From Clarkia xantiana subsp. parviflora (lineage: Eukaryota; Streptophyta; Magnoliopsida; Myrtales; Onagraceae): a stretch of DNA of 64,000 nt. Positions within the stretch are counted from its first letter, which is position 1; every line of letters starts with the position of its first letter. Below the pieces are notes generated by a model. That model saw nothing but the letters and a program-made list of their open reading frames with translations. It did not search any database and was not told where the DNA came from. A program made the translations under genes and the position numbers. The stretch covers positions 40,167,452-40,231,451 of the forward strand of contig JAPTYO010000002.1 in assembly GCA_036873135.1 (NCBI GenBank), in the 5' to 3' direction. Of this stretch, positions 46,796-58,258 are shown in pieces.

Positions 46796-47298
46796 TGTTA
46801 GCATATGGTGATTGGACGACGTAACTGGAAGCCAAGATTGGGCCTCCCTTATACACCAAGGCCGACCGAAATATAGGTGTGGGCAAAGTGGACTTTTCTC
46901 CAATTTGCTCCTCCATAGGGAGTGTTAGGAGTTTTATTAGGGTAATTCACAATTCCTCCTTTGTGGTAATTTGAGAGAAAACCCTCCTCCTTAACACATA
47001 CCACATTCCGCCAAACCACTACCACCACCAAGGGTGTGCCAATTTTCTTTGAGCAAACACTCCGGAGATCTGTCCCTGCCAAGAATCGATCAGAGGCTTT
47101 GCTGTGGAGACTATACCGCGTAGGGCTTCCTTAACAAGAACCTCTACGGGTTCCGTCCGGTGGATCGAGAACTCCCTCAGCAAGATCTTGGGACTACGGA
47201 AAGCATTTAAGGTATGTGCACATCTTCCGCTGTGTAATTGTGATTACTAGCATGTACCCTATTTGAGTTTTCGTAGTATTTAGCCCCGTAATCCAACA
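46796..47298 (+). repeat. R4 3' LTR
   Basis: TGTTAGCATATGG...CGTAATCCAACA, 503 bp, related in opposite orientation to the R2 and R3 LTRs (for example the CAAGGGTGTGCCAATTT stretch). No 5' partner survives. Confidence 0.8.
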
Positions 47299-47919
47299 TA
47301 ATATAAGTCTTGGAGAGTGTTCGTGATCATGTCTATTATTTTCGTCCCTCTTCATCTCTTGTTCGTCGTAGGGCTGCTCACATCATTATGTCCTTCTTGA
47401 AGAAGATTAAGTTTTTTATGAAGTGTGTTTCTTCTGCTTACGAACTTATCAAGTCTCCATTGTGGCATTCAATCCCGACTTATCGAACGGATCTCCATCC
47501 TCGTTTATGGCGTCTTCGACATACCCCCTAGACCTGAACGATTCGCGACATCGATTCGATTGATTTCCAGAAACCTGAAGAAAGAACGAAATCAATTGGT
47601 ATTAGAGCTCAGTTACTAGTTTCAGGTTCCTATCCTATTTTGTTATTGTTATTTCCTCTGCAATTCTGCTGGAAAAAAAAGCAAAAATTAGAAGAAAAAA
47701 TATAGCGAAACATGTTTGATTGTTCCGAATACGAGCTTTCGTCTTGAGAGTATCAATATTCTGCATAGGCACTACTTGTACAGATGCGTAACTTGGCCAA
47801 GGAATTGATAGAACAAAATTATGAGAAGTTTGATTTTGGTAATAGGATGAGAAGTGAGAAGATGAGAATTCGTTTGAGAAGAATGCGGATCTAGTGTTCG
47901 ATTGTTATAATTTCTTTGA

Positions 47920-48215
47920 GCATAAAAAAGTAAGACTAGCTACTATTAAATTTCAAGATGATGTTATCACTTGGTGGGATCAGCAATGCATAGTTAGGAG
48001 GCGGAGCGGAGAAGGTCCATTTTCAACTGGGAATTAGATGAAGAGGGTGATGAGGAAACGATTTGTGCCGACTCATACAACCGCAATCCATACTTGCAAG
48101 GACTTCATCAAGACTGCTCAATTATTGCTTCCAAGGAAAAATTGGAGTCTAAGACAACCACCATCATTAAAGCTTCCCAAGACAGCTCATACACTTGTTC
48201 AACAATTAGTGAAGT
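47920..48215 (+). pseudogene. R8 gypsy gag remnant
   Basis: Reads HKKVRLATIKFQDDVITWWD, then QQCIVRRRSGEG, a stop, and MKRVMRKRFVPTH. This is the characteristic central part of plant gypsy gag (LATIK...WW...R...MK..MR.RF.P). It breaks by frame change soon after. No protease, RT or integrase is left. Confidence 0.7.
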
Positions 48216-48731
48216 TAAGTTGACTGGAAAAGTTGAGCAAGTAGAGGGGATATTGCCTGAATCCGAACCTAAGGAAGAAGAAGAGATCGATGATACAATG
48301 CATTATCTATGTGAGAACATTGAGGATTGAATGAAGATGCAAACCAAGATGCCTCTATTCAAGATGCAGAACTTGCTTTAGTAGATTGCATGACATTGAA
48401 TGTACCAATGAATACATGATCTACTATAATCTTAGAGCAACATTCAGGGCTGATTTGCATGGAAGACCTTAATTAGAGTATGGAGATCTTCAGATTAAAA
48501 ACTAGAATGATATGCTACCATTACTACACGAAGATGCAAATGAAGAACCTTTCCTTAAAAATGCTCCTGATAAGCTTTACTTCGAGGCATTGATCATCAA
48601 GGCGAGTTTGTTTTATATCCTAGAAATTGACCGCTTCTTTTTACGAGGATTGCAGATTTCCTTTTTCATTGGAAGGCAAAATTTGATTCTCGAGGCAAGA
48701 TTCGAGACAAATCTTCTTTAAGAAGGGGAGA

Positions 48732-49300
48732 ATGATGTGAGCAGTCCCAGGACGAACATGAGATGAAGAGGGAAGAATAAAATTAGACTTGAAGATCCAA
48801 GAAACTCTCCATGACTTATATTATTTATACTTCATTGTCTTTAGTTTGATGAAGTGTTTTTCTACAATCACTAAGCTGAACTTATATGTTGGGCATTTAA
48901 CCCATGTGTATAATTCTTTGGGTTAGTTTAATTAGGTCATTAAGTGTCTAATGGATCTAAAAACACCAAGCCTCATTAGATAAGTCCATTAGAGTTTCTT
49001 TTAGTCAATTATGGGTGTCATTAGCGTTTATTTGCTGTCTTTTAATAGCCACCTTATGGTTGGCCGGATTAATCATGTTTGTATTCAGTTTTTTGTGAGG
49101 AAATTTTCTTCTCTTGGATTTTTGAGAACTCTCGAACTTATCAGACTGTTCTGTGGCGTTCGACTCTGAGTTATCAATCAAGGCGTCAATCCTTGATTAT
49201 GGCGTCATCACCATACGAAGGTTCTTGCTTCCCCAAGCAACGATTCCAGACCATCAACCCACACCCGAAGGAGAAATGGTCCAACGATGTCAGCTTGCTA
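48732..49300 (+). repeat. R8 3' LTR
   Basis: Starts TGATGTGAGCAGTCCC after the purine tract; the end is uncertain (49290-49370). Confidence 0.55.
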
Positions 49301-49473
49301 GGGTTTTCATTTGACGTCGGCAAGAATCATATCACTACTAGTGGTTAGTTGATCTACTAACGCTCCTGTCTCTCCCTGTGTAAGCGATTCTTGGATTATT
49401 TTGGTCTCCTGGAGGATTCCCCCGCCTTTCGCATGGACGAGATGAGTCAGGTGAGTATAACGACATGCATCGT

Positions 49474-49475
<2 letters not shown>

Positions 49476-49519
<44 letters not shown>
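49476..49519 (+). repeat. (GA)n microsatellite
   Basis: About 21 GA dinucleotides in a row. Confidence 0.95.
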
Positions 49520-49520
<1 letters not shown>

Positions 49521-49521
<1 letters not shown>

Positions 49522-50805
49522 AATTTAGGGTTGTTACACATTTAATAGTTGTAGAGGTCTTTCAGGTGCGATGCACGCATTCACTAGATCTTGCTCATCA
49601 GCAGCATTTTTGGAGGTGTCAGGGAGAACAGTCGTTTAGAGTGGCTAGTATAAATTAAGGTGAGCCCCGTGGAGAAATTACACTAATGTCAGAGCATGTT
49701 CTTTTTCAACTAGACACAACGACCAATAATGACACCATCCCGGATGAAAATATAATGTGACTTCCATATATAGTTGGTAGAAGTCATGTCAGTCACCAAT
49801 GGGTGCTTATTGTCTCATCTCCACCCAAACCAGCTGGAACATCGAGTGGTGATGAAACAAACATGTGTAGACTTGTTTAGTTGGACGTCGTAGAAAGAGG
49901 TAAATTTTGTGGAAACGACGCCGAAATATTCGGACGACGCCGCTAAGAATTCTGAATGAATAGAGAAGTAAACGTCGAGAGTGAGTTGGTGAAGGGAGAT
50001 AAAAGGTGTAGGCATCTTGTGGGGACAACATATACTACCTAGAACAATCCTCGGGAAGAGGAGCGGGACACATAGGGTTAAGGAATTCCCCTATATGGGT
50101 GACGTCTATGGCTCTTTCAAAGAAGTCTAAGGAGATGAGATTTTGATTAGGGAAAAAAGACATTACTAGTCTGAGTGGCGCCTGTGGAGTTGGAGAAAGA
50201 TCATCAAGAGAGAGTCTAGAGAAAAGACAGAGCAGTGATTGTGCAGTAGTTAAGATAAAAGACCTTATTTTTAGATGTGGTGCAACAGATGGGGCAACAC
50301 CCTTTGCGGTATATATCCAGAAGGGGCGACGCCCTGTACGGTACCAAAGGCAACAATATCAAAATGAATGATTAATACGCCACCAGCATGACTTCCCTAA
50401 AACGAGCTGAAAATCGATAGGGGCGACACCTCGAATACATATGCCTTGCTGTAAACAATCTTGTAATGAATATGAGTGACGACATAGGTGAGGGATGTAC
50501 ACACTCACAATATCTCATTTATACTAGACAAGGTACCAAGGAACAGACACTAGAGATCAACAAAATGTATTATATCTCATAAGGCAAATGTCAGCTTGAG
50601 TAACCTTTGTTAGGTAAAGAAAGCTACTACATGCAGTAGAAATTTGGTTTCAACTCTTACCTATAAATATGCTCATCTCACTCTCTTCATTGCATAACAT
50701 GTCTGTACATAGTCATGACACGGTTCAACCTTTCTTTAGCTCTCGATGCTCTATGACAACAGAGCCTAGCTAGTTGAAGCTCATTTAACCGGATTCAACA
50801 AAGTT
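49521..50805. other. Region without recognisable gene
   Basis: Frames are short on both strands. Words such as GGGGCGACGCC / GGGGCAACACC recur around 50300-50420, and TATAAATA at 50661-50670 precedes a CT-rich stretch, so an old LTR is possible. No boundary was found. Confidence 0.5.
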
Positions 50806-50809
50806 AAGT

Positions 50810-51595
50810 TATAAATTTGGGTCAATAATTTGGGAGAGGTCTGAAGATTGGCCATTGCGAATTTGAGAGGTTTTAAATTGAAATGGTGATAACAGAGGTC
50901 TGAGGTTTCGACTTGTATATAATAGAGGTCTCCGTTAGTTTTTTCCGTTAAAATTGACGGAAATTGGTTATGTGCATAGCATGTGACCAGAAATAAAATA
51001 AAATTTCAAAAATACCCTTCTTGCATCTCACATGCTTGAATGTAAAGATGAAAATGCCCTTAAGGCCACCACCTAACTTCGGCGACCACCACTCACAGCT
51101 CCGGCAACCGCCATCCAACTCCGACGACCATCACCCAACTCCGGCGACCACAATCGCGGTCCCGATTGGGCCCAATTGGGACCGATGGCTCTGATTGGGC
51201 TCAAATCGGAGCTTCGTGGCTCCGATTTGGGCCCAATCGGGGTCGGTGGCTCCGATTTGGTCCCAATTGAGGCCGTGGTGGCGGTCGTCGGAGTTGGGTT
51301 TCGGAGTTGTGAGTGGTGGTCGCCGGAGTTGGGTGATGGCCGGCCGGAGCCGTGGTGGTGGCCGGAGTTGGGTTATGTTTAAATTATGGACATGGGTATT
51401 TTTGTCATTTCATCTTTATATTAATTAAACTTTTTATTAATTCAAATATTACAAAATGGTATTTTTTGACATTTCATGCGGTTCTGTTAAATTTGACAAA
51501 AAATTTGGACAGAAAACCTAAAAATCACAAAGTCCAAACTTCAGACCTCTCAAATTCACAGATCTCTCCCAGGTTATTGACTTTATAAATTTTAA
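50810..51595. mobile_element. M1: MITE with long inverted ends, possibly Mutator-like
   Basis: The left end (ATAAATTTGGGTCAATAATT, then GGGAGAGGTCTGA and AATTTGAGAGGT) matches the reverse complement of the right end (ACCTCTCAAATTCACAGATC ... GGTTATTGACTTTATAAATT) over about 70 bases. The interior is GC-rich with repeated CTCCGGCGACCACC / GGTGGTCGCCGGAGTTGGG words on both sides, so the arms are partly inverted there too. No transposase. A clean TSD was not found. Confidence 0.6.
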
Positions 51596-51599
51596 CGGA

Positions 51600-52590
51600 G
51601 CGTGTGTGTTTCTAGAGCAAATAACCACAAACCAAAACATATAAGGGTGATGCAAATCACAGTATGACCAATGATCCGGTTGTGTGAGATCACCATATAA
51701 TAGAGAGGCGATCGATCGACACTTCGAATCAAGAGTTCCGAGATGTTCCAATTCAAACTAAATATTTGTAAATTTTAACAAGTTTAAGGACATTTTATTT
51801 CCCTTTCTTGTTCGGAACATGTTGGAGCACTGGAACCGGACCGTTTATCATTTTCCGATATAATAATCCATGTAAAAAAAAAAGCATACTTAAAAGTAGG
51901 GAAAATCCACAGGAAACGACGAAAAACAACTAGGAATAGACATAGAGGATATGAAATGATGTGGAGGAAGGACGGTGATATATCTATCGAGAGAATTGAT
52001 CAGATCATCACTTTTCATCGTCAAGTCCTCTTCAGAGACAGCTACATACGAATCTATCTTTTTTGTACATGAATGAAATCCAAACCCCATTATCTAATAT
52101 CACCTTATGTTTCTCCTCCTCATTTATACCCTCATCCTCATCATATACCTATATATATTACAAAACAACGAAAAATACAAAGTATGTGGGATCCATCGTG
52201 AAAACAACACCCATAATATATTTGTTTCATACCTATAATAATCGACACTCACACCGAATCGGGCTATAAGAATAAAATGCTAGTCATGAATATTTTTCAT
52301 CTCAAGGATTTAGTGAAGTTTGAATACGAGACATTCAATCAAGGGATAAAAAAACGTTGAACCGTTAAACCATATTACATAGTTTTTGTTAATGGATATA
52401 TATATATATATATGGTTTCCTTTCCTTAGATAACTCTCTATATATATGTGTAGTGGTACGAATAAGGAGAAGATCTTAAATTGGAATATATATATATATA
52501 GCTTTTAGAGAGTTAGTTTACTTTATTCGGGGTACACAAGATATGCAAAATCGTACGTACAAAGAAAAACTATTCTCCGCGTCCAAAATC
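51600..52590. other. Intergenic region upstream of glutaredoxin gene
   Basis: No gene seen. Short (TA)n runs at about 52398 and 52488. Upstream control sequence of the glutaredoxin gene presumably lies in its right half. Confidence 0.6.
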
Positions 52591-52599
52591 CCATCTCTC

Positions 52600-52607
52600 T
52601 ATATAAA
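52600..52607 (+). promoter_or_regulatory. Glutaredoxin gene TATA box
   Basis: TATATAAA in CTCTCTATATAAACAAC, about 130 bases before the ATG and followed by a CA-rich leader (CACTTGATCTTCATCACACC), typical of a plant core promoter. Confidence 0.7.
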
Positions 52608-52733
52608 CAACAACCCAACACTTGATCTTCATCACACCAAAACACTAACTAGCTAGCTACCTTCAACTTCTCATTCTCTTATTATAAACTTGTCCATTTG
52701 TTTCAAAGGCATCGATCGACTACTTAGTTGGTT

Positions 52734-53042
52734 ATGGAGAGAGTGAAGAAGATGGTGTCGGAGAAGCCGGTGGTGATCTTTAGCAAGAGCTCATGCTGCA
52801 TGAGTCACACCATCAAGACCTTGCTGTCCGACTTTGGGGTTAACCCGAATGTCCATGAGCTCGATGAGATCTCTAGAGGAAAGGAGATTGAGCAAGCTCT
52901 GCTCAAGCTCGGCTGCAACCCTGCAGTTCCAGCGGTGTTCATCGGGGGTGACCTCGTCGGTGGAGCCAATGAGGTCATGACTATGCACCTTAACCGCACC
53001 CTAATCCCCATGCTCAAAAGGGTCGGAGCTTTGTGGCTCTAG
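52734..53042 (+). CDS. CC-type (ROXY-class) glutaredoxin
   Basis: Intact single-exon gene of 102 residues from the first ATG ([20 protein letters not shown]). It has a thioredoxin fold with the active site CCMS (SKSSCCMSH, residues about 20-23), the cis-Pro segment ([11 protein letters not shown]), the glutathione-binding GG motif ([12 protein letters not shown]) and the C-terminal ALWL. CC-type glutaredoxins occur only in land plants. Several bind TGA bZIP factors through the ALWL end and act in flower development, nitrate or stress signalling. The CCMS variant and the sequence are closest to the GRXS3/4/5/7/8-like group as I remember it. It is the only clearly intact host gene here. The nearest transposon to its right begins 279 bp after the stop. 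Confidence 0.95.
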   Translation: MERVKKMVSEKPVVIFSKSSCCMSHTIKTLLSDFGVNPNVHELDEISRGKEIEQALLKLGCNPAVPAVFIGGDLVGGANEVMTMHLNRTLIPMLKRVGALWL

Positions 53043-53221
53043 GCTGCTAAAACCGGATCGCGCTTGTCGCGCCCGATATATTGTTATGACTATATATACT
53101 AAATATTATTAGTAGAGTCTAAACACATTTAACTAGTTACCTTGTTGTAATATATAGAGCCCTAGCTAAGCTTGTACGTTAGGGTCCTATCTTTTTGCAG
53201 TGACTATATACTAATCTATCT

Positions 53222-53227
53222 AATAAA
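53222..53227 (+). terminator. Glutaredoxin gene poly(A) signal candidate
   Basis: AATAAA about 180 bases after the stop codon, in an AT-rich stretch. Confidence 0.5.
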
Positions 53228-53608
53228 AGAAACATCATGATTTGGTTACTTCTCTACTCTCATTATTTTTTACCAATGTTAAAAGTAATCATATATATTT
53301 TTGTTAACCTTGTACATCAAGGGCATGTTTGATTGCGTGTATTAGGATATACTAATACATGTCTTAGCTAATACTTTGTTTGTTTTGCTTTGGTATTGGC
53401 AATACATGAGTATTAGCTAATACTCATTTCTATAGTAAATCATGTATTAGCTAAGACACTCAAAAAATCATGTATTAGCTAATACATAGTACCTAATGAC
53501 CAAAATACCCCTAATCTTACTTAATAGATAACAACTACACACCAACTTTGGCTCATAACATCGGCCACCGGTCGGACTCCGGCGACCCCCGACCGGACTC
53601 CGGCGACC

Positions 53609-53616
53609 CCCAACCG
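53609..53616 (+). repeat. D2 target-site duplication, left
   Basis: CCCAACCG, repeated at 54717-54724. Confidence 0.95.
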
Positions 53617-54022
53617 TAGGGCTGGGCATGGTTCGGTTCTTGGCCGAACCGGTTCAGAACCGAACCGGAACCAGATTTTAGGTTCAGTTGGTTTTCTGTA
53701 CCAGGTAAGAACCAAACCGAATTTTAGGTCCTAGAACCGAACCATAGGAGAACCGGTTCAAAACCGGTTCGAACCGGTTTTGAACCTTTTTTTCATTTTT
53801 TTTACTAAAATTCAAAATATACACCTTTTTTTTTTTTTACTAAAATTCAAAATATACGGCCAATATAGAACTATTCCTAAGTTAAGTTTCGAGTTCAAAA
53901 CTAAACTCAATTAACTGTAGAACTGATATGAGCTAACGTAATATATAATAACTATATATAAGTAAACAAACCTGCTACGACCACCTATATATCAAATATG
54001 AACCAAACCCAAATAGTGAAAT

Positions 54023-54030
54023 ATCTACCC
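54023..54030 (+). repeat. D3 target-site duplication, left
   Basis: ATCTACCC, repeated at 54477-54484. Confidence 0.95.
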
Positions 54031-54476
54031 TATGGGTGTAAACGATTCAAGCTACTCGTGAGCTTCTCGAGATCGGTTTGGTCGATATTCAAATTCGACT
54101 CGCTAAATTTCGAGTCGAGTTGAACTTTTTTTGATACCGAGTCGAGTTCGAGTTCACTTGTACTCGACTCGAGAGGCCCCGTGAGCCTAATCGAGCTTTT
54201 TTGTTTTGCATATTCGAGTCGAGTTTGAGTTTTTCGAGTTCTACATAATAATATTATATATGTATATATTGAGTCGAGGAAGAGTTCGACCTCGAGCTAA
54301 GATGCACCATTTATTATTTAATTGAATTTTTAACCTTATCGAGCCGAACTCGAACATGTCAAGTATGGCACCGAGTCGAGCTCGAGCTTGAAAAATTAAG
54401 GCTCGGTCGAGTTCGAGCTCGAGTAAACTGAGTCGAGTCGAGTTTGACGGATACTCGGTTTGTTTATAGCCCTTTA
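54031..54476. mobile_element. D3: hAT MITE nested in D2
   Basis: 446 bp, TATGGGTGTAAACGA...TTTATAGCCCTTTA, with imperfect inverted ends and a perfect 8-bp duplication ATCTACCC. The interior is rich in CGAGTCGAGTTCGAG words. No coding capacity. Confidence 0.88.
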
Positions 54477-55112
54477 ATCTACCCAAAAAAAGATGCAAGA
54501 GTGTGTTACTATTTAACAATTTAGGCTTTATGTAATAAAAGTGGTTCTGAAAAACTGGTTCAAAACCGGTTCGGAACCTGTTTTGAACCAGTTGAAAACC
54601 GCTCCATATATTCCTTATCAAAACCGAACCATTTAAGAACCGGTTCAGTCAGAACCGGTTTGTATTGGTTCGGTTCCGGTTCGGTTCGCCCGAACCGGTT
54701 TTTATGCCCAGCCCTACCCAACCGGACTTCAATTATTATAATAATTAAAAATATGTACATATCTATTTAAGGGCATTTAGGTCTTTCAGTCATTGTATTA
54801 AGATATCCTAATACAAAATGCATCCAAACATTGTATTAGGATATCCTAATACATGGTTCGTGCAAACATAGTATTAACTAAGCACCGACAATGTTATCGT
54901 AATCCCCGCTTAGCTAATACGTGTATTAACTAATACATGCAATCAAACATGCCCCTCTTCGAAGGCTCATCGCCTCGGTTTCTTATCTCCCCTTGAAGGC
55001 TTATCTCCATATTGGCTCTTCGCCTTAAAGGATCATTGCTTCATTGACTCGATTCTATAGGTAAAATGCTAAGAATTTTCAAGGCGAAACCTACATCAGC
55101 CTTGGGGGCAAA

Positions 55113-57150
55113 TGATGGATATTAATCTAAACATGGCGCGGACAGTTGCACTCACTTGTCTTAAGGCGGACATCAGACTCTTACAAAAAGGTTACGTCTA
55201 AAAGCGTACAATTAAGTAAGATCGAATTGTATGAAAGAAGTTAAGTTATTATATTTTCCGTAGCTATAAATGAGGGGTCGACGACCTCTCCACCCAAAAG
55301 GCAGGACGGGGTTGACGAATCCTTCCCTAAAAGACGAAGTTGACGACCCCTCCGTCAAAAAGGCGGGAATCGATGACTACTCCGCCAAAAAGGTGCGGTC
55401 GATAACTCAACAATGAAATCAGCTAAGACTTAGCGGACTTGCTAAAAGGCAGGTAAATTCTACATCAGTCTCCGGAGAAAAAAAAAAGAGCTAAGGGGTA
55501 TATATATATATATACCTAAAGGATAGAGGATGACTAGGGTTTTTATTTTAACCCTTAGATTCTTTTCGTCCAAAGGTTGAATTTAATTCTTTAAAAGCTA
55601 ACTATCCTTTTTCATTTATAGATGATTCAAGACATATGAGCTTCTTTAAAGGGAACGACTTTGAAAATGATTTCTCACGTGCCTATATGCATTATTATTG
55701 GGAGTTGTGATATTATATGGAAAAGTTATTTGAGATACTTGATGAATACGAACTTTATTAGCAGGTTAGAGCCTAATGCAGGCGGAGCCTTCATCAGCCT
55801 CAGAGAAATGATGGATATTGATCTAAGGATGGTACAGACAGTCACCCTAGTTAGATTCAAGACAGACACGCAGATCTCCAAAAGGTCACTTTTATATTAA
55901 ATAGTTGACAGCTTAAGGAGAGGGGGAGGGGGGGGGGGATCGTCAATCCCACTCCCCAAAATGGTGAGGGTCGTCCACCCCTCCCCCTATAGTGAGAGGA
56001 GGTCGGCGATCAAGTGTGACGATTTTCTTTTCTCAAATTTGGTAACTCTTCCTTTGAGGAAAGAGGTAAATATCTTCGTAGTCGATTAATTCACTCCTAT
56101 TATATATGGAATGATTCATACTCATACATCCTCCCATTTGAAATGACGGAGCACTTAGATGACTTCGCCTATAATTATTGATCCCTCAGTTGGAATTGGT
56201 GAACAAGTTTCCATACTTGGAGAGTCGGTGCACCATCAATGCATAGACCACTTACCATACTTGTCATTCCTTATAAATAGTACATTTCATCTCTTCTCAT
56301 TTTTTGACATGCTCTGAGATGGATTTATATATGGGTGAGCTCAGGACGGGACGGGCGGACTTTTTCATGAGTCAGAGCCCGATCCCGAAAATTTCGGAAC
56401 ACATATTTTTAGCCCGAGTCCGAATTCAAGGGAAATGTTTCTCCCGAGTCGGGACATCAGGACTCGGGCTAGCTCGAATTTAATTAAAATATCTGATTTT
56501 TTTTCTTCCAAACATGAATAATCATCGTCTGGGAAGTAGAGAAGTTTGGTCGTCTGGGAGTCGTAGTCGCCGAGTTTCCGAGTCGTGGAGTTGTCGAAGA
56601 GTGGTGAAGGTGAAGACTGAAGTGAGCAAGAGTCGATGTCGTTGTCGTCGTGGAGTTGCCACAAGAGAAGTATAATAGAGAACTGAAACTCTAAAAAGAT
56701 TGAATTTGAGACCTAATTCGTCTGGGAGTTCTTGCGGCATTAGAAAAGTTGGAACAAACCAAAGTTATAGTTAACTAGGGTTTTTTACTTTAACCGTAGT
56801 ATAGTTAGTAGTTACATTAACTATAGTAAAAATTATACATAATTAAATATAATCAGGCAGGTTCGGGACTTTTGGGCTTTTGGAAAAAAAGCTTGAGCCC
56901 GAGTTAGGAACAAAAGTCCTGCCCGTTTGGGTTCGAACCAATTTTCGGGACGGGCTCGGGTCAGTCTAGTCGGCATTTCGGCCTATTTGGGCTTTCTGCT
57001 CACCCCTAGCTCTATATTCAATTCAGTTCTTAGATATCATTTTCTAAGGAGTAACTTAAGCACCCAAGAGGGATCGTAGGGACCACCCCGACTCATTCAT
57101 TTGTGCAGGTATTAAGTGCGGGGGGTCGAGTACAAGTTCACTTCAAGAGA
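55113..57150 (+). repeat. R9: degraded Tat-type LTR sequence
   Basis: CTTGGGGGCAAA (purine tract) precedes TGATGGATATTAATC at 55113. A second LTR-like start, TGATGGATATTGATC, is at 55809. Near the end is the R/U5 motif common to the Tat LTRs here (GCACCCAAGAGGGATCG...TTTGTGCAGG, 57061-57113). It includes a poly-G run at about 55921-55940. Ends are uncertain, and D4 interrupts it. Confidence 0.5.
56330..57008. mobile_element. D4: hAT MITE in R9
   Basis: Ends TATGGGTGAGC (56330) and GCTCACCCCTA (57008) are inverted, with subterminal inverted CGGGAC/GTCCCG and GCCCGA words. Flanking octamers GATTTATA and GCTCTATA match at six of eight bases, compatible with an old 8-bp duplication. Confidence 0.7.
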
Positions 57151-57335
57151 TTAAGATTAAACGAACGGACGAACAGACGAAACAGATGAGTTCAAGTATT
57201 TCTCGGGAATGTTGAAATTCATCAATAAGCACTTTATGTTTCACAAATTTAATTTTCAGTACTTCGAAGGTTTAGAAAAAGGTCTATTTGATTTTCACTT
57301 GATTTTTCAGTTCCAGTTAATTGCAGAAAATTCTT

Positions 57336-57340
57336 ATTTT
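57336..57340 (+). repeat. R10 target-site duplication, left
   Basis: ATTTT, repeated at 62415-62419. Confidence 0.9.
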
Positions 57341-57524
57341 TGTTATGAATATACATGTTTGGATGTTCAATATTGTGTATATATTATCTTCCTTATTTAG
57401 ACTTTCCTAGTATTGATTTTACTTCCTTTTCAAGTCTATGTAATCCCTATATAAAGGCCCCCTATGTGTGATAATAATATCATCCTCAAGTTCTCTCTTC
57501 TATTACCTCTCTACTTTTGTAACA
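57341..57524 (+). repeat. R10 5' LTR
   Basis: TGTTATGAATATAC...TTTTGTAACA, with TATATAAA at 57448-57455. Confidence 0.95.
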
Positions 57525-57591
57525 CGTTATCAGCACGAAATCGCTAAATTAATTTTTATATCACATGGCCGATGCCGAAGACAAACGAGCC

Positions 57592-57672
57592 CTTCCATAT
57601 CATTAGTGCATGGCATCATCTTGAAATTTTTTCCATATCATTAGTGCATGGCATCATCTTGAAAATTTTAGT
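57592..57672 (+). repeat. R10 leader direct duplication
   Basis: CATATCATTAGTGCATGGCA and the following ~20 bases occur twice in a row with one or two changes. Confidence 0.85.
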
Positions 57673-58258
57673 CTTACGTTTCTTGGATAATAAACGAGGA
57701 GCCCACATCAGTATGAAGACAGCATATGAATTCAGCTCATCTTCCTATCACGCCGACATACCAACCGATAAGAATGATTGATTAATATTGATTTTATCAT
57801 CAATTTTGTTTTCTTTCGCTATATGTTATTTTATATTTGTTAACTATGATTATTTTTAATCCAACGTATATCTCGGATCTTATTCGAAGCGTATCTATAA
57901 ACGACGAAGGAACTGTTCGACGCGTACTCGACATGGTCAATACATCAGATTTACGAGACGCGATGGCACATATCACACAATATGTCAGGTTTTGTGGACT
58001 CGACTATACAATACATGATATTACGTCATTAAAGTTTTTTTTTGTGGTATTTATATATTGAATACACATACATGTGAAATGTTATTTCATACATAAAGTT
58101 ATATATATTGATATGGATCCACTCCCTGAAGCGGGTGTGTAGCACATGAGTTATGTTGAAAAACAATAGTGTGGCTTAGCACATGAGTGCTTGATGCATA
58201 AATATATTCACATGTAACTGATGAACAAAATTATAAGCATCACCCGTTAGATATGTTT

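Larger units (their letters stand above)
22176..47298 (+). mobile_element. R4: Ty1/copia element split by R5
   Basis: Plus-strand relative of R2 and R3. The leader (22176-22903), gag, protease and the first two-thirds of integrase lie left of R5. The rest of integrase, RT, RNase H, a 1.1-kb tail and the 3' LTR (46796-47298) lie right of it. The two halves join across the 5-bp duplication GGCAC. The 5' LTR and most of the leader are missing at the junction with R3. Confidence 0.85.
47330..49300 (+). mobile_element. R8: internally deleted Ty3/gypsy element
   Basis: A 5' LTR end (about 47430-47596) is followed by TTGGTATTAGAGCTC (tRNA-Met-type primer site), then gag remnants, then AGAAGGGGAGAA (purine tract, 48720-48731), then the 3' LTR starting TGATGTGAGCAG at 48732. 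The two LTRs share GAACTTATC...TTATGGCGTC in direct orientation. Only about 1.1 kb lies between them. 47335-47430 is an inverted copy of the tract plus LTR start. Confidence 0.65.
53617..54716. mobile_element. D2: hAT MITE nested in D1
   Basis: Ends TAGGGCTGGGCATGG and TATGCCCAGCCCTA are inverted, and a perfect 8-bp duplication (CCCAACCG) flanks them, as expected for hAT. The subterminal regions are rich in inverted CCGAACCGGTTC words. No transposase. Confidence 0.92.
53321..54954. mobile_element. D1: PIF/Harbinger-like MITE, outer of three nested elements
   Basis: Ends are inverted: GGGCATGTTTGATTG at 53321-53335 and CAATCAAACATGCCC at 54940-54954. Inside these come further inverted words (GTATTAGGATAT / ATATCCTAATAC, TATTAGCTAATAC). 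Without its inserts it is about 0.5 kb. GGGCATGTTTG-type ends resemble Tourist/Harbinger MITEs. The 3-bp duplication expected of that group is not clear. No transposase. Confidence 0.7.

Noticed and set aside
51176..51428. Overlapping plus-strand frames in the GC-rich MITE core
   Set aside because: Repetitive Gly/Ser/Trp-rich translations from inverted GC-rich words; no domain, no promoter.
52728..52733. Earlier TTG start for the glutaredoxin
   Set aside because: Plant translation would use the ATG at 52734, which matches the usual family N-terminus (MERVKKMV).
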